This document shows, piece after piece, positions 8,111 to 18,765 of a stretch of DNA of 64,000 bases. The stretch is taken from positions 9,171,658 through 9,235,657 of the forward strand of contig OU015668.1 of assembly GCA_907165275.2 (NCBI GenBank), read 5' to 3'. The notes beneath the pieces are model-generated. The model did not search any database, was not told where the DNA came from, and worked only from the letters and a program-made list of their open reading frames with translations. Source of the stretch: Zygaena filipendulae (lineage: Eukaryota; Arthropoda; Insecta; Lepidoptera; Zygaenidae). The translations under genes and the position numbers were made by a program. Positions within the stretch are counted from its first letter, which is position 1. Every line of letters starts with the position of its first letter.

Positions 8111-8740
8111 AGGGCCAACCCACACGGTGCGGTGCGGCTCAGGTGCGGCGCCTGAGCGGCGTCGCTACGGTATACTACATACAATAGTGCGTTGTAGCCA
8201 CAAGGCGCCGCGCCGCGCACGAATCGGAATCGAGGCGAGGCGGGTAGGGGAGTAAGCAGCTCGCTGTTGTTTGTCCTGTTCTGTCGTCTACTCTTTTGTC
8301 TACTGTCTCGCTACGTAAGATAGAGCAGGGCCCTTATTCACTATGACCAACAACATTCCTTGCCCATAACGCGCGTCCCAAAAACACAATTCTAAACGCC
8401 CAGATGCAAAAATATAAGAAATTTATATTCTTTATGGCAAAAGAAACCTTGTGAATGTATTTATTTAAAGTGAAACTTCTTTGAACACGAGGGAAAAGCA
8501 ATTTAAGTGACGCCTTATCTTAAAGCGATGCGTTATAGTCATAGTGAATAAGGCCCCAAACCACAGCGAGCCGCTCACTCCCCTCCCCGCCTCTCCATAC
8601 CGATGCGCACACGGCGCGGCACCGGAGCACAGCGCACGGCGCCGTGTGGCTACAACGCATTTCTGTATGTAGTAGGTACACCGTAGCGATGCCGTTCAGG
8701 CGCCGCACCTGAGCAGCGCCGCACCGTGTGGTTTGGCTCT
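8111..8740. mobile_element. Foldback DNA element next to a Nup88 acceptor
   Basis: The left arm AGGGCCAACCCACACGGTGC runs on through GCGGCGCCTGAGCGGC, CGCTACGGT and GCGTTGTAGCCACA, and reappears inverted in the right arm ending CACCGTGTGGTTTGGCTCT. Homology continues inward (CAGCTCGCTGTTG and AGCGAGCCGCTCACTC), so arms are roughly 175 bp. The apex holds the MITE 8328-8557. Four minus- and plus-strand GC-rich frames over it are artefacts. Confidence 0.85.
8328..8557. mobile_element. GGGCCC-end MITE nested in the foldback apex
   Basis: Ends GGGCCCTTATTCACTATGAC and GTCATAGTGAATAAGGCCCC, with the family core CCTTGCCCATAACGCGCG and ACTTCTTTGA. Confidence 0.88.
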
Positions 8741-8825
8741 AACAAACAATGATATTATGAAATGAAAATGAAAAATGCATTTATTTGGTTAAATAAATAA
8801 TTGCGCCCACCTACACCATAATCTA

Positions 8826-9228
8826 TAGTCTATACTAATAATATAAACATGTAAAGTTTGTAAGTTTGTGAATAGGGATGTTGACGACTTTTAAAAATCA
8901 AAATTCTAATTAGTCTGTCGGTCAGAAAATAAAAAAATAATGGACACGTATTTTTTGCTTTTTCAACTTAATGAAAATATACATTTAGATATAGCGCATT
9001 AAAGTTTAGGGTGGGAGCTCTTGACGTCATTATTCGGTATAGAAAAACAGCGAGTTTGTAAATTGTGAGTTTGTGACTTTGTAGGGGGGTAATCTCTGAA
9101 TCTATTGAACCGATTTTGAAAATTCTTTCACTTATAGGCAGCTACGGTAGTGTTAAATGACATAGGACCTATTTTTTATCCCGAAATTCCCTCGGGAACT
9201 CCTAAATTACCGCGGGGGACAGCTAGAA
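8826..9228 (+). mobile_element. Lep1-type repeat hosting a truncated MITE
   Basis: Opens CTATACTAATAATATAAA. It resumes after the MITE with GTTTGTGACTTTGTAGGGGG, GAACCGATTTTGAAAATTC, ATCCCGAAATTCCCTCGGG, ACCGCGGGGGACAGCTAG. Confidence 0.7.
8873..9035 (+). mobile_element. CRE-palindrome MITE, 5' half only
   Basis: Left end AGGGATGTTGACGAC, AGTCTGTC box, GCATTAAAGTTTAGGGTG and a single TGACGTCA; the second half is absent. Confidence 0.8.
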
Positions 9229-9256
9229 GGTGTATAATAAAAGCAAAAGCAATCAC

Positions 9257-9469
9257 GTTTTGGCATCCAAGTCGCAATCCATCATGTACACGTCTCCGTT
9301 CCCCCTCAGGATCAGCAGCGAGCCCGAGTCCGGGACCGGGGTGAAGTCCGCGGCGGTGTCCCCCAAGCTCTCCAGGATAGTCTTCCCGGCCAACAGGCTG
9401 GTCGGTTTGGGCCCTATCGGGTACACCTTGACTAGTTTCGGCCCGCCCCTCGCGGCTATGTTGTACAGT
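9257..9469 (-). CDS. Nup88: Nup88 exon (propeller)
   Basis: The acceptor is ATACCGTTTCAG; the donor AAAAC|GTGATT is weak but is the only one that keeps phase with the next exon. It encodes LYNIAARGGPKLVKVYPIGP, KPTSLLAGKTILESLGDTAA, DFTPVPDSGSLLILRGNGDV and YMMDCDLDAK. SLGDTAADF matches human SLGETAVAFDF, and LLILRGNGDVYMM matches LYILYENGETFLT. An in-frame TGA spans the donor, so retention would end the protein. Confidence 0.93.
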
Positions 9470-9499
9470 CTGAAACGGTATTGGTGCGAACAGATGTTG

Positions 9500-9628
9500 G
9501 TGATTTTCGTAACATTATCTGGGCGACCCCCAAGGGAGTGGAAAAGGGATGAAAAGTTTGTATGGAACAATTCCGCGGGAACTTCGAAATTATCGCGGGT
9601 GAAACCGCGCGGGACAGCCAGTAAATAA
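9500..9628 (+). mobile_element. Helitron-like repeat fragment (AAAAGTTTGTATGG subfamily)
   Basis: CAAGGGAGTGGAAAAGGGATG, CAATTCCGCGGGAACTTCG, ATTATCGCGGGTGAAACCGC and a closing CAGCCAGT. It fills half of the 238-bp intron 9470-9707. Confidence 0.65.
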
Positions 9629-9707
9629 ATAAGATTGACTGACGAAATCTACGCAAAACGTGATCGAAGCCGCGTTCAGAATCTATAGTTAGCGAGATAT
9701 GACCTAC

Positions 9708-9821
9708 CTGATAGTGTTATCGGAGACCAGCACTAGGACGTGGGACAGTGAGACTGGATGCCAGTGGACGCGGCGGACCTCCCCCTGGGAGTACAGGAGC
9801 CTCTCATCCAGGGAATGACTC
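9708..9821 (-). CDS. Nup88: Nup88 exon (SDNTIRLYNI motif)
   Basis: The acceptor is CATTATTTCAG and the donor ATCAG|GTAGGTC. It encodes SHSLDERLLYSQGEVRRVHW, then HPVSLSHVLVLVSDNTI, with R completed by the next exon. Human has VVLLTSDNVIRIYSLREP at this point. The first base completes a lysine codon left by exon 41001-41170, across a 31-kb intron. Confidence 0.96.
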
Positions 9822-9914
9822 CTGAAATAATGAAAAAAAAAAAAAATTGAAAAACGCTGCTATAGAGCACTAGCAACTCTATTATATTAAATGTAAAAAC
9901 AAAAGGTTTTAATT

Positions 9915-10215
9915 TTTATTTTTATGTCATAGGGGGCAAACGGGCAAGTGGTACACCTGATGGTAAGTGATTACCGCCGCCCATGGACATCTGCAACACC
10001 AGAAGGCATGCAGGTGCGTTCAGATCTGGAATGGGGATGGCAACTGGTTTTCAAGTGGGGCTGCCGGAACACACAGGTGCTTGGCGACAGATTTGCAACT
10101 CGAAGGTGGTAGCTAGCCAGCAGGGCAGAGAGCGCCCTACCACCATTCTATGGTTTCCTCACGATGTTTGCCTTCACCGCTCAAGCTCATTTTTAGGGTT
10201 TGAACATACGCCTTG
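9915..10215 (-). mobile_element. tRNA-derived SINE, Metulj-like, head truncated
   Basis: Read on the minus strand it ends in GGCAAACGGGCAAG inverted and TATGACATAAAA. Plus-strand blocks are TGGTAAGTGATTACCGCCGC, CATGGACATCTGCAACACC and GCCGGAACACACAGGTGC. The tRNA head is at the right side and loses its A box (GGGTTTGAACATACGCC is the inverse of a worn B box). Confidence 0.82.
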
Positions 10216-10639
10216 CCTTAATAGGTATAAACATTTTTAATTTTATAAAATTTAAATATAAGTACGTAAACATTTCAATCAAATATACCTACTTTATTGC
10301 ACACCCCCAGTAGTGAAACAACAACATTGGTAAGTATGTATTTCAAATTTTAACATTATATCAGTGGGTATCAGATGCCAACAAAACAATATTAGATAGG
10401 TACTTACGTGCATTTTTGTCTTTCGGATTAAATCGGTATTTTGTTACTTTTTTACTTTTACGTGTAGTGCTATTTTTGTGTTTTTTGATGTCTGTTTATT
10501 ATTTGGCGTCCTCAATAAACACATATTGTGCAGTAAATACCTAAACAGAACCTACCCAAAGTGCATTTAGTATATTCAACAATCAGTCGCCACATCACAG
10601 TGGAGCCGTATCTAAGATTTTATATTGTTTCATGCCGGT
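10216..10639. other. Intronic sequence without recognised content
   Basis: AT-rich, about 420 bp, with no repeat ends, long frames or GC-rich islands that I could identify. Confidence 0.5.
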
Positions 10640-10835
10640 CCACTCTTGCAAATGCGTATGTGAGTTTATTTGATTATTACGCTTTCACGCCTCAACTACT
10701 CAACCGATCATCATGAATTTATACATACACGTTGTCAGGGGGTAAAGAGAAGGACGTAGAGTACTTTTTTACACCGAAATTCCCACGGGAACGCCGAAAT
10801 TAACGCGGGTGAAACCTGTGGGAAACAGTTATCTG
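10640..10835 (+). mobile_element. Lep1-type Helitron-like repeat
   Basis: ACGCTTTCACGCCTCAACTA, CAACCGATCATCATGAATTT, ACACGTTGTCAGGGGG, GAAATTCCCACGGGAACGCC and AACGCGGGTGAAACC are present; the end reads AACAGTTA rather than CTAGT. Confidence 0.72.
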
Positions 10836-10849
10836 TATGTATATATAAA

Positions 10850-11092
10850 ATATAATATACAAAATGCTTTGTCCTGAATGACTGATGGATCAACGCACAG
10901 CCTAAACCGCTAATCGTATAGAGACCTGAAACTTGGAGGGTGTGTTCTTTGTATGACGTAGGCATCCGATAAGAAAGGATTTTTGAAAATTCAACCCCTA
11001 AGGGAATGAAAAGGGGTTCCAAAGTTTGTATGGAACAATTCCGCGGGATCTTCGATTTATCGCGGGTGAAACCGCGGGGAAACAGTTATACT
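10850..11092 (+). mobile_element. Helitron-like repeat, ATGCTTTGTCCTGAATGACT subfamily
   Basis: CTTTGTCCTGAATGACTGAT, GACCTGAAACTTGGAGGGTG, GACGTAGGCATCCGATAAG and TCGCGGGTGAAACCGCGGGG. The first three blocks recur at 59935-60105. It directly follows the previous copy. Confidence 0.7.
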
Positions 11093-11311
11093 ATATATCC
11101 TATCAGTGTCGAGGGCGCATCTTAACATCATTCGAAACACCGCGTGTGTGCACCTCCTACCCATCTACGTACAGGTAATTTGAAGCTTGAAGTCTCACGG
11201 GCGAGCCGGATATTTGACGGCAGACTCTCCGCCGACTGCCGGCGCTCCGTTCCCCGGTAAATTGGTTGGAACGAAGCGGGGTAATAAAGAAATTGGTGCA
11301 TCCACTCTCCT

Positions 11312-11552
11312 GGGCCCTTATCCACTATGACCAACAACATTCCTTGCCCATAACGCGCGTCCCAAAAACGCATTTCCAAACGTTCTAGATGCCAAGATAT
11401 TAGAAATTATTATTCTTTATGTCATAAGAAACTTTGTAAATGGATTTTTTTTGCAGTAAAACTTCTTTGATTATGAAGGAAAAACAGTTTTTGCGGCGTC
11501 TTATCTTAGCGCGGCGTGTTATGGTGATTATGGTTATAGTGAATAAGGGCCC
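11312..11552. mobile_element. GGGCCC-end MITE, best-preserved copy
   Basis: Ends GGGCCCTTATCCACTATGAC and GGTTATAGTGAATAAGGGCC. The core has CCTTGCCCATAACGCGCGTC, ATTTCCAAACGTTCTAG, AGTAAAACTTCTTTGATTA and GGCGTCTTATCTTAGCGC. Frames of 83 and 110 codons over it are incidental. Confidence 0.9.
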
Positions 11553-11744
11553 TGCGGGGTTAGACGCGAGTTATTATTTTACTCCCTACAGTTGGTGGCT
11601 GTGGTCTCAGTCGCGTCTACTTCGGAATTCCCGCAGGAACTCTTTATATCGGCATCCTATTTCGAGATCTAAATCTCGCAACTCTAATCCGAACAACAGC
11701 TGCTTCCCTTATACATTACCAGACATTATTTACAATATCACTAC

Positions 11745-11895
11745 CTGTACCCTGCGGTTTCACCCGCGTTAGTTTTGAAATCAGAAACCTTTGCGGACAC
11801 AGGCAGAACAACCCGCCAAAGTTTCATCACAATTGGACCAGTGGTTTCGAAAGCATAGAGGATAAACATACAAACATTAATTTTAATTTATAAAG
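11745..11895 (-). mobile_element. Lep1-type repeat fragment
   Basis: CCTGCGGTTTCACCCGCGTT, then a diverged body ending in ACAAACATTAATTTTAATTT and TATAAAG. Confidence 0.6.
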
Positions 11896-11899
11896 ATTG

Positions 11900-12057
11900 T
11901 AAAAATAACTCATTCTGTTTGTTACCTTAACTATTTAACCGATCATAATGAAATTTTGCAAAACAAATTGTCAGGGTTACAGAAAAGGACATTATGGTCA
12001 CTTTTTATTCCGGAATTCCCACGGAAACACCGAATGAAACCGTAGGGAACAGCAAGT
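11900..12057 (+). mobile_element. Lep1-type repeat fragment
   Basis: TTGTTACCTTAACTATTTAA, CCGATCATAATGAAATTTTG, TTTTTATTCCGGAATTCCC and a worn end GAAACCGTAGGGAACAGCAAG. Confidence 0.65.
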
Positions 12058-12072
12058 TGACTTCTCAACTTT

Positions 12073-12201
12073 TTAACATTTGCATTTCGATATTGTGGTC
12101 ATTGCATTGTGCACACACTCAAAGCGCCCCGTGACCCCCAAGCCGTCGTTGGTCCAGTTCTGCAGGTGGTTTTCGAACGCCCGCGCCCGCCCGCCCGCCA
12201 T
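12073..12201 (-). other. Unplaced 42-codon protein-like frame
   Basis: From ATG at 12201 the frame reads MAGGRARAFENHLQNWTNDG, LGVTGRFECVHNAMTTISKC and KC, then TAA. It is GC-rich and protein-like, unlike the flanking sequence. It cannot be a Nup88 exon: exons 41001-41170 and 9708-9821 join in phase without it and match the human protein across the join. It could start after CCACCTGCAG at about 12147, or be a regulatory block with chance coding look. I do not recognise a family. Confidence 0.25.
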
Positions 12202-12590
12202 TATCGCGGGCAGAAAAAGCCTACATTTATAATTCCCCATGATAAATACCCGGGAAGGATTCGCGGTCTCGCCTTAGGTGGCCGCGGCTTTGATAACAAT
12301 TTGATTACGGGTCGGCCATTTTTGTGTTTTTTTGCGTTCCTCGCCGAAAGGACCCACCCGCGTACGAATTTTGCATGAAAATTATTTTGGTCGCAACTTC
12401 GAAAAATCTGCTCTTTGCGTATAATTTTAACTCTGCTAATTTCTGTAATGGGACTGTTGATCATTTTTGGAAAATGGTATGTTTAGTTTCAAATACGATT
12501 CAAATTTCGCGCAGAAATGCCAATAGTGGTCACTGTGACGACAATTGTTAAAAATTTTCAACGGGCGACGTAATGCAATCTGTTTGGTGT
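12202..12590. other. Unique GC/AT-mixed intronic block
   Basis: No repeat ends. It contains GCCTTAGGTGGCCGCGGC, TTTGATAACAATTTGATTAC and CCTCGCCGAAAGGACCCACC, mixed compositions typical of regulatory DNA. No splice-bounded frame was found. Confidence 0.35.
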
Positions 12591-12594
12591 TCGC

Positions 12595-12748
12595 AGTGCA
12601 AAAGTAACTCTGTCTGTTACGCTTTCACGCCTTAACAACTCAACCGATCCAAGGTACAGAAAAGGACATAGGGTACTTTTTATCCCGGAACTCCCGCGGG
12701 ATCTCTGAAATTATCGCGGGTGAAACCACGGGGAACAGCTAGTTTACT
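12595..12748 (+). mobile_element. Lep1-type Helitron-like repeat
   Basis: GTTACGCTTTCACGCCTTAA, GGACATAGGGTACTTTTTAT, CCCGGAACTCCCGCGGGATC, ATTATCGCGGGTGAAACC and AACAGCTAGT. Confidence 0.75.
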
Positions 12749-12964
12749 ATAAAATAAATAAATAATTTATCGAAAAACGACGTCAAAGTGGTAAACTCAC
12801 AATATCTGCATGACTGAAAGGCACAGATTAATATAATACTATACTAGTCTGAAAGGTGATTCACTTGGAACTGATACAGCGCCAACCGTATATTTAGACA
12901 CATTTATCTGATGTCTTACTCAGAAAGCTTCGAATAAAAAGAGAATTCAATGTACGGAACCTTT

Positions 12965-13461
12965 ATACAACGTGTTAATGAATTAACTGAAAACTAGAAA
13001 GTAGTTTGCTTAGAATCAACTAGCGAATCGATCTCACTATGTTTTAATATAGGTTATATTTTTTCATTTTTACTAGTTGTTGACGACTTTTTATACTTTT
13101 TATACTTTTTCTGTTTTTTGGTTCCTTTTTTAAAAAATTTGTTCTTTTATACATTATGTCAGTTTTTAAAAAAAGGAAACAAAAGACAATAGAGAAAATA
13201 TAAAAAGTTTCTATTAGTCGTCAACACTAGCCCATGTCTAAAATATTTACAATACAATATTTGGCGCATACGCCGCCCGCAGCAAAAAAATTCGAACCAG
13301 TAGGCACAGGCGTAGCGCTTGGAATTTCGTAGATAGGTCACCTCCAAACTAATGTTGAATAACTTTTAAAGTATTAATTTTTTCGACATAAAATATATTT
13401 TAATCATATTTTTTTAAATGGGGTGTATCAGGTTTTCAGTTAATTCATTAACACGTTGTAT
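12965..13461 (+). mobile_element. TA-target MITE (GTGTTAATGAATTAAC family), copy 2, with nested insert
   Basis: Ends TACAACGTGTTAATGAATTA and TTAATTCATTAACACGTTGT. The body matches 7119-7462 base for base over long stretches (AATTTCGTAGATAGGTCACC). Split at ACTAG by the element 13077-13225. Confidence 0.88.
13077..13225. mobile_element. 149-bp MITE nested in copy 2
   Basis: Ends TTGTTGACGACTTTTTATA and TAGTCGTCAAC. Host bases ACTAG are duplicated at 13072-13076 and 13226-13230. GTTGACTA-like ends recall the CRE-MITE family but the interior differs. Confidence 0.85.
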
Positions 13462-16400
13462 ACGAAGCTAACTCGCTCGCGGTCCGTATTTTTTGTGTTG
13501 CTTACACCGACAGGGTGAAATACGCGGTCAGGATTATAATCGCGCTTTCCAAACCCGATTATGTTGCGGGGTCATTTCTCTTCCGAGAACTAATTAGGTC
13601 GACGGTGTAATAGATTAACAGAATTTGAAGACGTCCAAGACATTAGTTTCTTAAGTTGCAGGGAGACTTCTGGAAACCGGTGCTTAAAAAAAAAAGAAAA
13701 AAAAAACGGATAATTTAAAGGAAAAAAAAATCAAGTTGAACACCGTCATTATTTCAAATCACACAAAGAAGGGTCACAAATTCTAGGTAGGTAGGAAGGA
13801 CACAGGTCGACCGACGCGCGCGGTCATAACTCAAAAAAGGAACGATCCGAAAAAAGAAATATTACAAATGACCTCACATTAGAACAATCGCCGGCCAGGG
13901 GGGCGACGAGAGCAAATGTCTCCGGAACAAAAACCGATAAAAACACCCGAAAAGGTTCCGATTCGGTGGCAAAAAAAAAACCAGTAAGAATTAGACAAAG
14001 CGCGACCGCGCGTCCGGCGCGGGGCGGGGCGGGGCGGGCGGCGGTCGGCCGGCAACCTCTATACGTGTTCGGTTTTTTTTTTACGATCCTCAGCCCTTTG
14101 TCCTTCCGGGCCTCTTTTTTAAATAGATCAGGGAGGGTAAGTAAAGACCGCCGCGCCGGACGGACGTCCACCCTGAAATATTATTGTGGATTTTTCTGCT
14201 CGGCATTCATAAATATTTTGCTCGTCCCCTCCCCCCTTCCTTCAGCCCCCCTCTGGGTTGTCCAGTTCCCTCGCGCACACAGGATTTACTCGAATCGGCG
14301 GCGTAGAATTATAAATTCGGTTAATAAAATATATATGATACGATAAAGCCGGTTTTTTTACTCTCACCCACGACGACGGCGGACCTCTATTATATTTTGT
14401 TTAATTTAAATATGAATAATTAAATTTTAAAAAAAGCCGAAATCTCGCGAGCTAACGAAGTTTTTTTTTTCCGTTTTCGAGATAATGAATTGAAAACACG
14501 TCGCGCCCCCCGGCTGCGGTCGGCGTCGGTGTCGCTGTTGTTCTTCACTTGACCCGCCTCATTTGGTATTCACGCATCGTATTCGGCGGAACACTCAGAA
14601 AAATGTAAATAAATGCTATATCATTTAATTACAGAGATAAATTTAATTTTTTTTAAACAAAAAAATTTTTCTGACCCGTCGTTGAATTCGTTATCTCACA
14701 TACGAGCTGCCATGGAAAAAAGGGTTACAATATAATATTATAATATAAAACTGTATTATTAAAGTATATAGGGGCAAAGGTTGAAAAATAATTAAAGGCA
14801 ACACCGAACGGTCCGGTACGCGTACGATTGTTTTTTAAACTCGGAACGTACGTAGACTACGTGCAAAAGAAAAAATTAACAAAACATTTTGTACAAATTT
14901 AAAAAATATTCCACCCTCGAAAATGGTAAGTGCAAGACATAATAAAAAGCACAAAACGCCACTGCGGTTGAGATATCGGCCCGACAAAAAAAAAAAAAAA
15001 AACCAGCAACGCCTTTAATCAACACACAAACGGCCCCTACACGCGATCAAACGAGGTAGAATTAAAAATAATAAAAATATAAAAAAAAAGTATTACCAAC
15101 CCAGAAGCAGAAATATTTAAAACGAAAAACAAAAAAAAATAACGTTCGATCCAGTCTGCCACAACCACAAGGGATTAAAATCGTAACGAACGCACGAAAA
15201 TATTCAAATACAATACTAACAAATTGATACAAACACTCATTAGGCGAGAATCGCGGAAGGCGATCCTCCCGCCCGCCCCCCAGCGGCTGGGCGGTCACCC
15301 CCCGCCTATAGCCACCCACCGACGCCGGCCGATCTCTGCCAACATTACAATCCACATCCAACGTACAAATATTATCTAAAATTCCTTCTCATTTATAATC
15401 CTTTTGTGTCCTCAGCTCGGTGTCCTCCGTCAAATCCACCCTCAGCTCCCCCCCTGCCGGGAGGGGTGGCGAGAGGGGGGTATTTTTATATTTTTAATCG
15501 CGTTGGGCATTATCCAAATGGACATTGGCGGCCCAGCCGACTGTCGCTGCCGTCTGCATGATAAATTCTCCTTGCGTTCGACACTTGCGCACTGTTGGCG
15601 TTTTGTTTTGTCCCTTCCGTAATGTGGCTCCCTTATTTTCCTATCCACCGCACCGTTCGGTATCGAAGTCCAAGTACGTAGACTACAAGCGAACGAAACA
15701 AAAAAAAAAAAAAAAAACTGAACGCATAATCATTAATTATCGCCTATTCGTCTGCGGTTGACTGGGGAAGGAAGGCAATTCTTTCCGTTATACGACTATT
15801 AAAAATGTGGCTAGCCATCTGTGCCCTTTTCCTTTCGGGCCGTCGTTTTTTTCTTATCCTTCTTTGGTCGTGGCAAATGAAAATTGATTGAGCCAATTCG
15901 CAGCTATCATTTGATGCAGATTCGAAGCGGGCTTATTGAAATTCCTCGACGCTTTTCTTCTGCCGTATGATCGATGGTAGTTACATTGTTAGCCGTAATT
16001 AACTTTCTTTTCTATAATATTAACAGAGCACAACGCTAATGGTTGATTTGTTATGTGTCCAATTTAAAAAAAAATTGCATCATTAGGTAGATACTATTGT
16101 ATTTTAACACGAACATAACATAGACAAGGTTTTTTAAGTTAGCACTGAAATAAAAGAAAAGTGTCCCAATTCAACAAAAAAATTTAGAAGACAGCCATTC
16201 TTTCAAATTAATCATTTCCACACAAGTATTGGCGTCACACATAGCATAGCTTATACAGTGAAATATATTATAGTATCAACTCCCGATTCAATGTATTGGA
16301 AAAAGTTTGAAAATCGCAATTTCAAGCATAGACTTCCGGTTCCATAACCCTCCGCAATATCCGCAATATTTCAACCGCGAAACAATAACACCAATAAATA

Positions 16401-17389
16401 TTTTACGTCCCTTTTTTAAAAAAAAAAAAAAAAGACCGGAACAAGAGCAATATCTTCCATTACATAAAATTCGGTGGAAACTTTTTAATGGAACCAAAAT
16501 CCCACCGACCGATAAAACATGAAAAATGTCTCTTAAATTATTACTCACGTATCTATAAGCAAGGAAGATTGAAACTCTATAGATGATCCTATTATTACGG
16601 TGAAATGGACTCCGAGACATGGGACCTGGGGTTACCTTATTTGCATATAGAAAAGAGATCCATATTATATTTCTTGTGTGAGCTTTGTTATGAAAAATGA
16701 TGGAAAAAGTGCAGCGGTTTGCGAGTGGAAATTAATGGGGCAAAAGTTTCCTAGTAGGTATAGGACACTGGTACAGATTGCAAAAAAGAGGAAAAGAGAT
16801 GGAGAGAAAGACTTGTTTAGGATTATTATAACACTTGTACCTGAAGAATATTAAATATCAAACAAAATTGAAATACAACACATGGCATCCTAAAAAGTGT
16901 CTAATTTTTAAGAGATTTTTAAGATTTCATGACCGTTCTAAAAGTTTTTTTTTCACAAAACACATATACTATATTTATTTTACAATATACATACGTAAAT
17001 TTCATATCAATGGTTCCCAAAGCAACAGACTATTCAACGATCTATGACTGGCTGGCGGAAAATCTACCTATCCAGCAAATGGAAATTCATAAATTACAGA
17101 GAAGAAACTTCTGCTTTATTAGCATTGATTGATAGATTATGTCGATCGTCGTCAACCATTGGGTTATGCTTATGATTTTGCAGACCTTATATATATATCA
17201 TAGATTATATAGAGTATGGAAGCGTTTGCAAATTTATGTGCGTACACGTTTCGCTGTGTGCGCTCGACCGAATTACTGAATATGTGGGGCAAAGTTGCAT
17301 CGGCATTAGTTGAACATTTGTTTCATTTTGTTTTCAAATTGAAAGAGTTTCATTGATATTGAAACTTGATTAGTTATTTTATCTTTTTT
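13462..17389. other. 3.9 kb of unique intronic DNA with GC-rich islands
   Basis: There are few repeats. A GC-box cluster GGGGCGGGGCGGGGCGGGC lies at 14021-14039 in a CpG-rich stretch 13990-14060, with other islands at 15240-15340 and 15420-15480. Runs of A or T (for example 14987-15001, 16415-16433) break it up. Open frames of 99-126 codons here have no splice sites or recognisable motifs. Islands could be promoter or enhancer DNA inside the Nup88 intron. Confidence 0.4.
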
Positions 17390-17480
17390 TTATTGGGATC
17401 AGGCTAAGCGTTTGACCACAGTTCACCTGATATTAAGTGAATATGATCCGAGATTGTAAACACACCTAGCCTTAAATGGG
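17390..17480 (-). mobile_element. SINE 3' fragment
   Basis: CACCTGATATTAAGTGA, then GATTGTAAACACACCTAGCC, parallels the stretch at 22785-22835 (GATTGTATACACACCTAGCC). Confidence 0.6.
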
Positions 17481-17664
17481 TGGTTTTATTTGTTTAATTT
17501 CTAACTTATTGTGGATTCTTTACACACAACTTTTATGTTTTAAACCCTCGAAGGATAAATTTTTTAAGAAAAATTATATTCTGACATAAAACATTTTAAA
17601 ATAGCATCAATAAGTTTAATCTGTTTTGACATGAAAATTATTCTAATTAGTCGATCTAATTCTT

Positions 17665-17842
17665 ACTAATAATATAAATGCGAGAGTGAGCTTGTTTGTT
17701 TGTGTGTTTGTTACGTTTGCACGCCTCAACGGCTCAACGGATCATGACGAAATTTTGCATACACGTTGTCAGGGATACAGAGAAGGACATAGAGCACTTT
17801 TATCGCAGAATTCCCGCGGGAACTCTGAAATTACCGCTAGTC
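17665..17842 (+). mobile_element. Lep1-type Helitron-like repeat
   Basis: TTCTTACTAATAATATAAAT, GCACGCCTCAACGGCTCAAC, ACACGTTGTCAGGGATACAG, AATTCCCGCGGGAACTCTG and ATTACCGCTAGT, with most of the final hairpin lost. Confidence 0.75.
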
Positions 17843-18765
17843 AAGGATATAAAACTACAAGGATAAAGATGAAGCGATTGCATTTTGTTAATTTCTGGAT
17901 TACTTTAAATGTAACCTAAGGCTAAAACAGATCGCTGTATATGTCTTCCTTTCGGGTCGTTGGTCAGCAGTTCTTTTTGCACACGTTGCGTGCGTCGGTC
18001 ATAAAACGTGACATTAACCATTATTAATTAAAAAAAAAAAGAAACCATATTTTTTCTACAAAAAACCAAAAAAAAAAACCACAAAGTATTTACGTCATAA
18101 AATATAAACCACGTACCAAAAGTTAAACCTTTCTACCTAATCAAATACATGAATTAAACGCGACGTTATTTTAGTTGAAAAAGAAAAAGCCGTAATAAAC
18201 ATATAGCAAATCTGTTTGCAGTGTCCGGCGAACGTTTGCGGTCACATATTTTTTTCATTCGCCCCCCATTCTCGGCCTCGAATGTTTGCAGTTCACAAAT
18301 TGGACCCGGGCGCTGGAATGTGGACCAAAGGCGACAGAAGCGATGGGACATGTGCGGGAAAGTGTCGAGCTTGCGGGAAGTTGGGCGGGCGTCGATGGCA
18401 GTGGCAGCGGCCACGTGAGGTATCGACTGCTCTGAGCGAGTGTAGGATCGAAACGTTTTCATACTTTAAAGTAATAAGAGTATTTCACGGAAGAAGTCTT
18501 TGAACTTATTTTTGATAACATCGGCTATCTTTCAGTGAAAGTGTAGCGACCCGTACGCCACAAGTCACGAACTGTAGTACTGGCTATATGGATGTCCTGA
18601 ATCGCGCTAACGAAGTTGTCACACTGCGCTGCATACCTATATACTCCCTCCGACGATCTACAGTCGGAGCCGCGGTTCCCCGGGCCATATCACTATCCTG
18701 CTCCCGCTACAAAAGTTTCGTCAATATCGGTCCAGCCGATTCTGAGATTAGTCCGAATAAACAGA
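17843..18765. other. Unique intronic DNA
   Basis: A GC-richer block at 18215-18425 carries open frames on both strands (65-98 codons) but no splice signals or conserved motif. The remainder is AT-rich with A-runs. Nothing else recognised. Confidence 0.4.

Noticed and set aside
8520..8708. Minus frame of 62 codons and others over 7845-8220
   Set aside because: Artefacts of the GC-rich foldback element and of the alternative frames of Nup88 exon 7916-8084.
12073..12201. First coding exon of Nup88
   Set aside because: It begins with ATG, but it lies downstream of exon 41001-41170 in the gene direction, and the flanking exons join in phase and match human Nup88 without it.
13824..14346. Opposed frames of 115 and 126 codons over a GC-rich island
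   Set aside because: Both strands are open because of GC richness; there is no motif or splice site.
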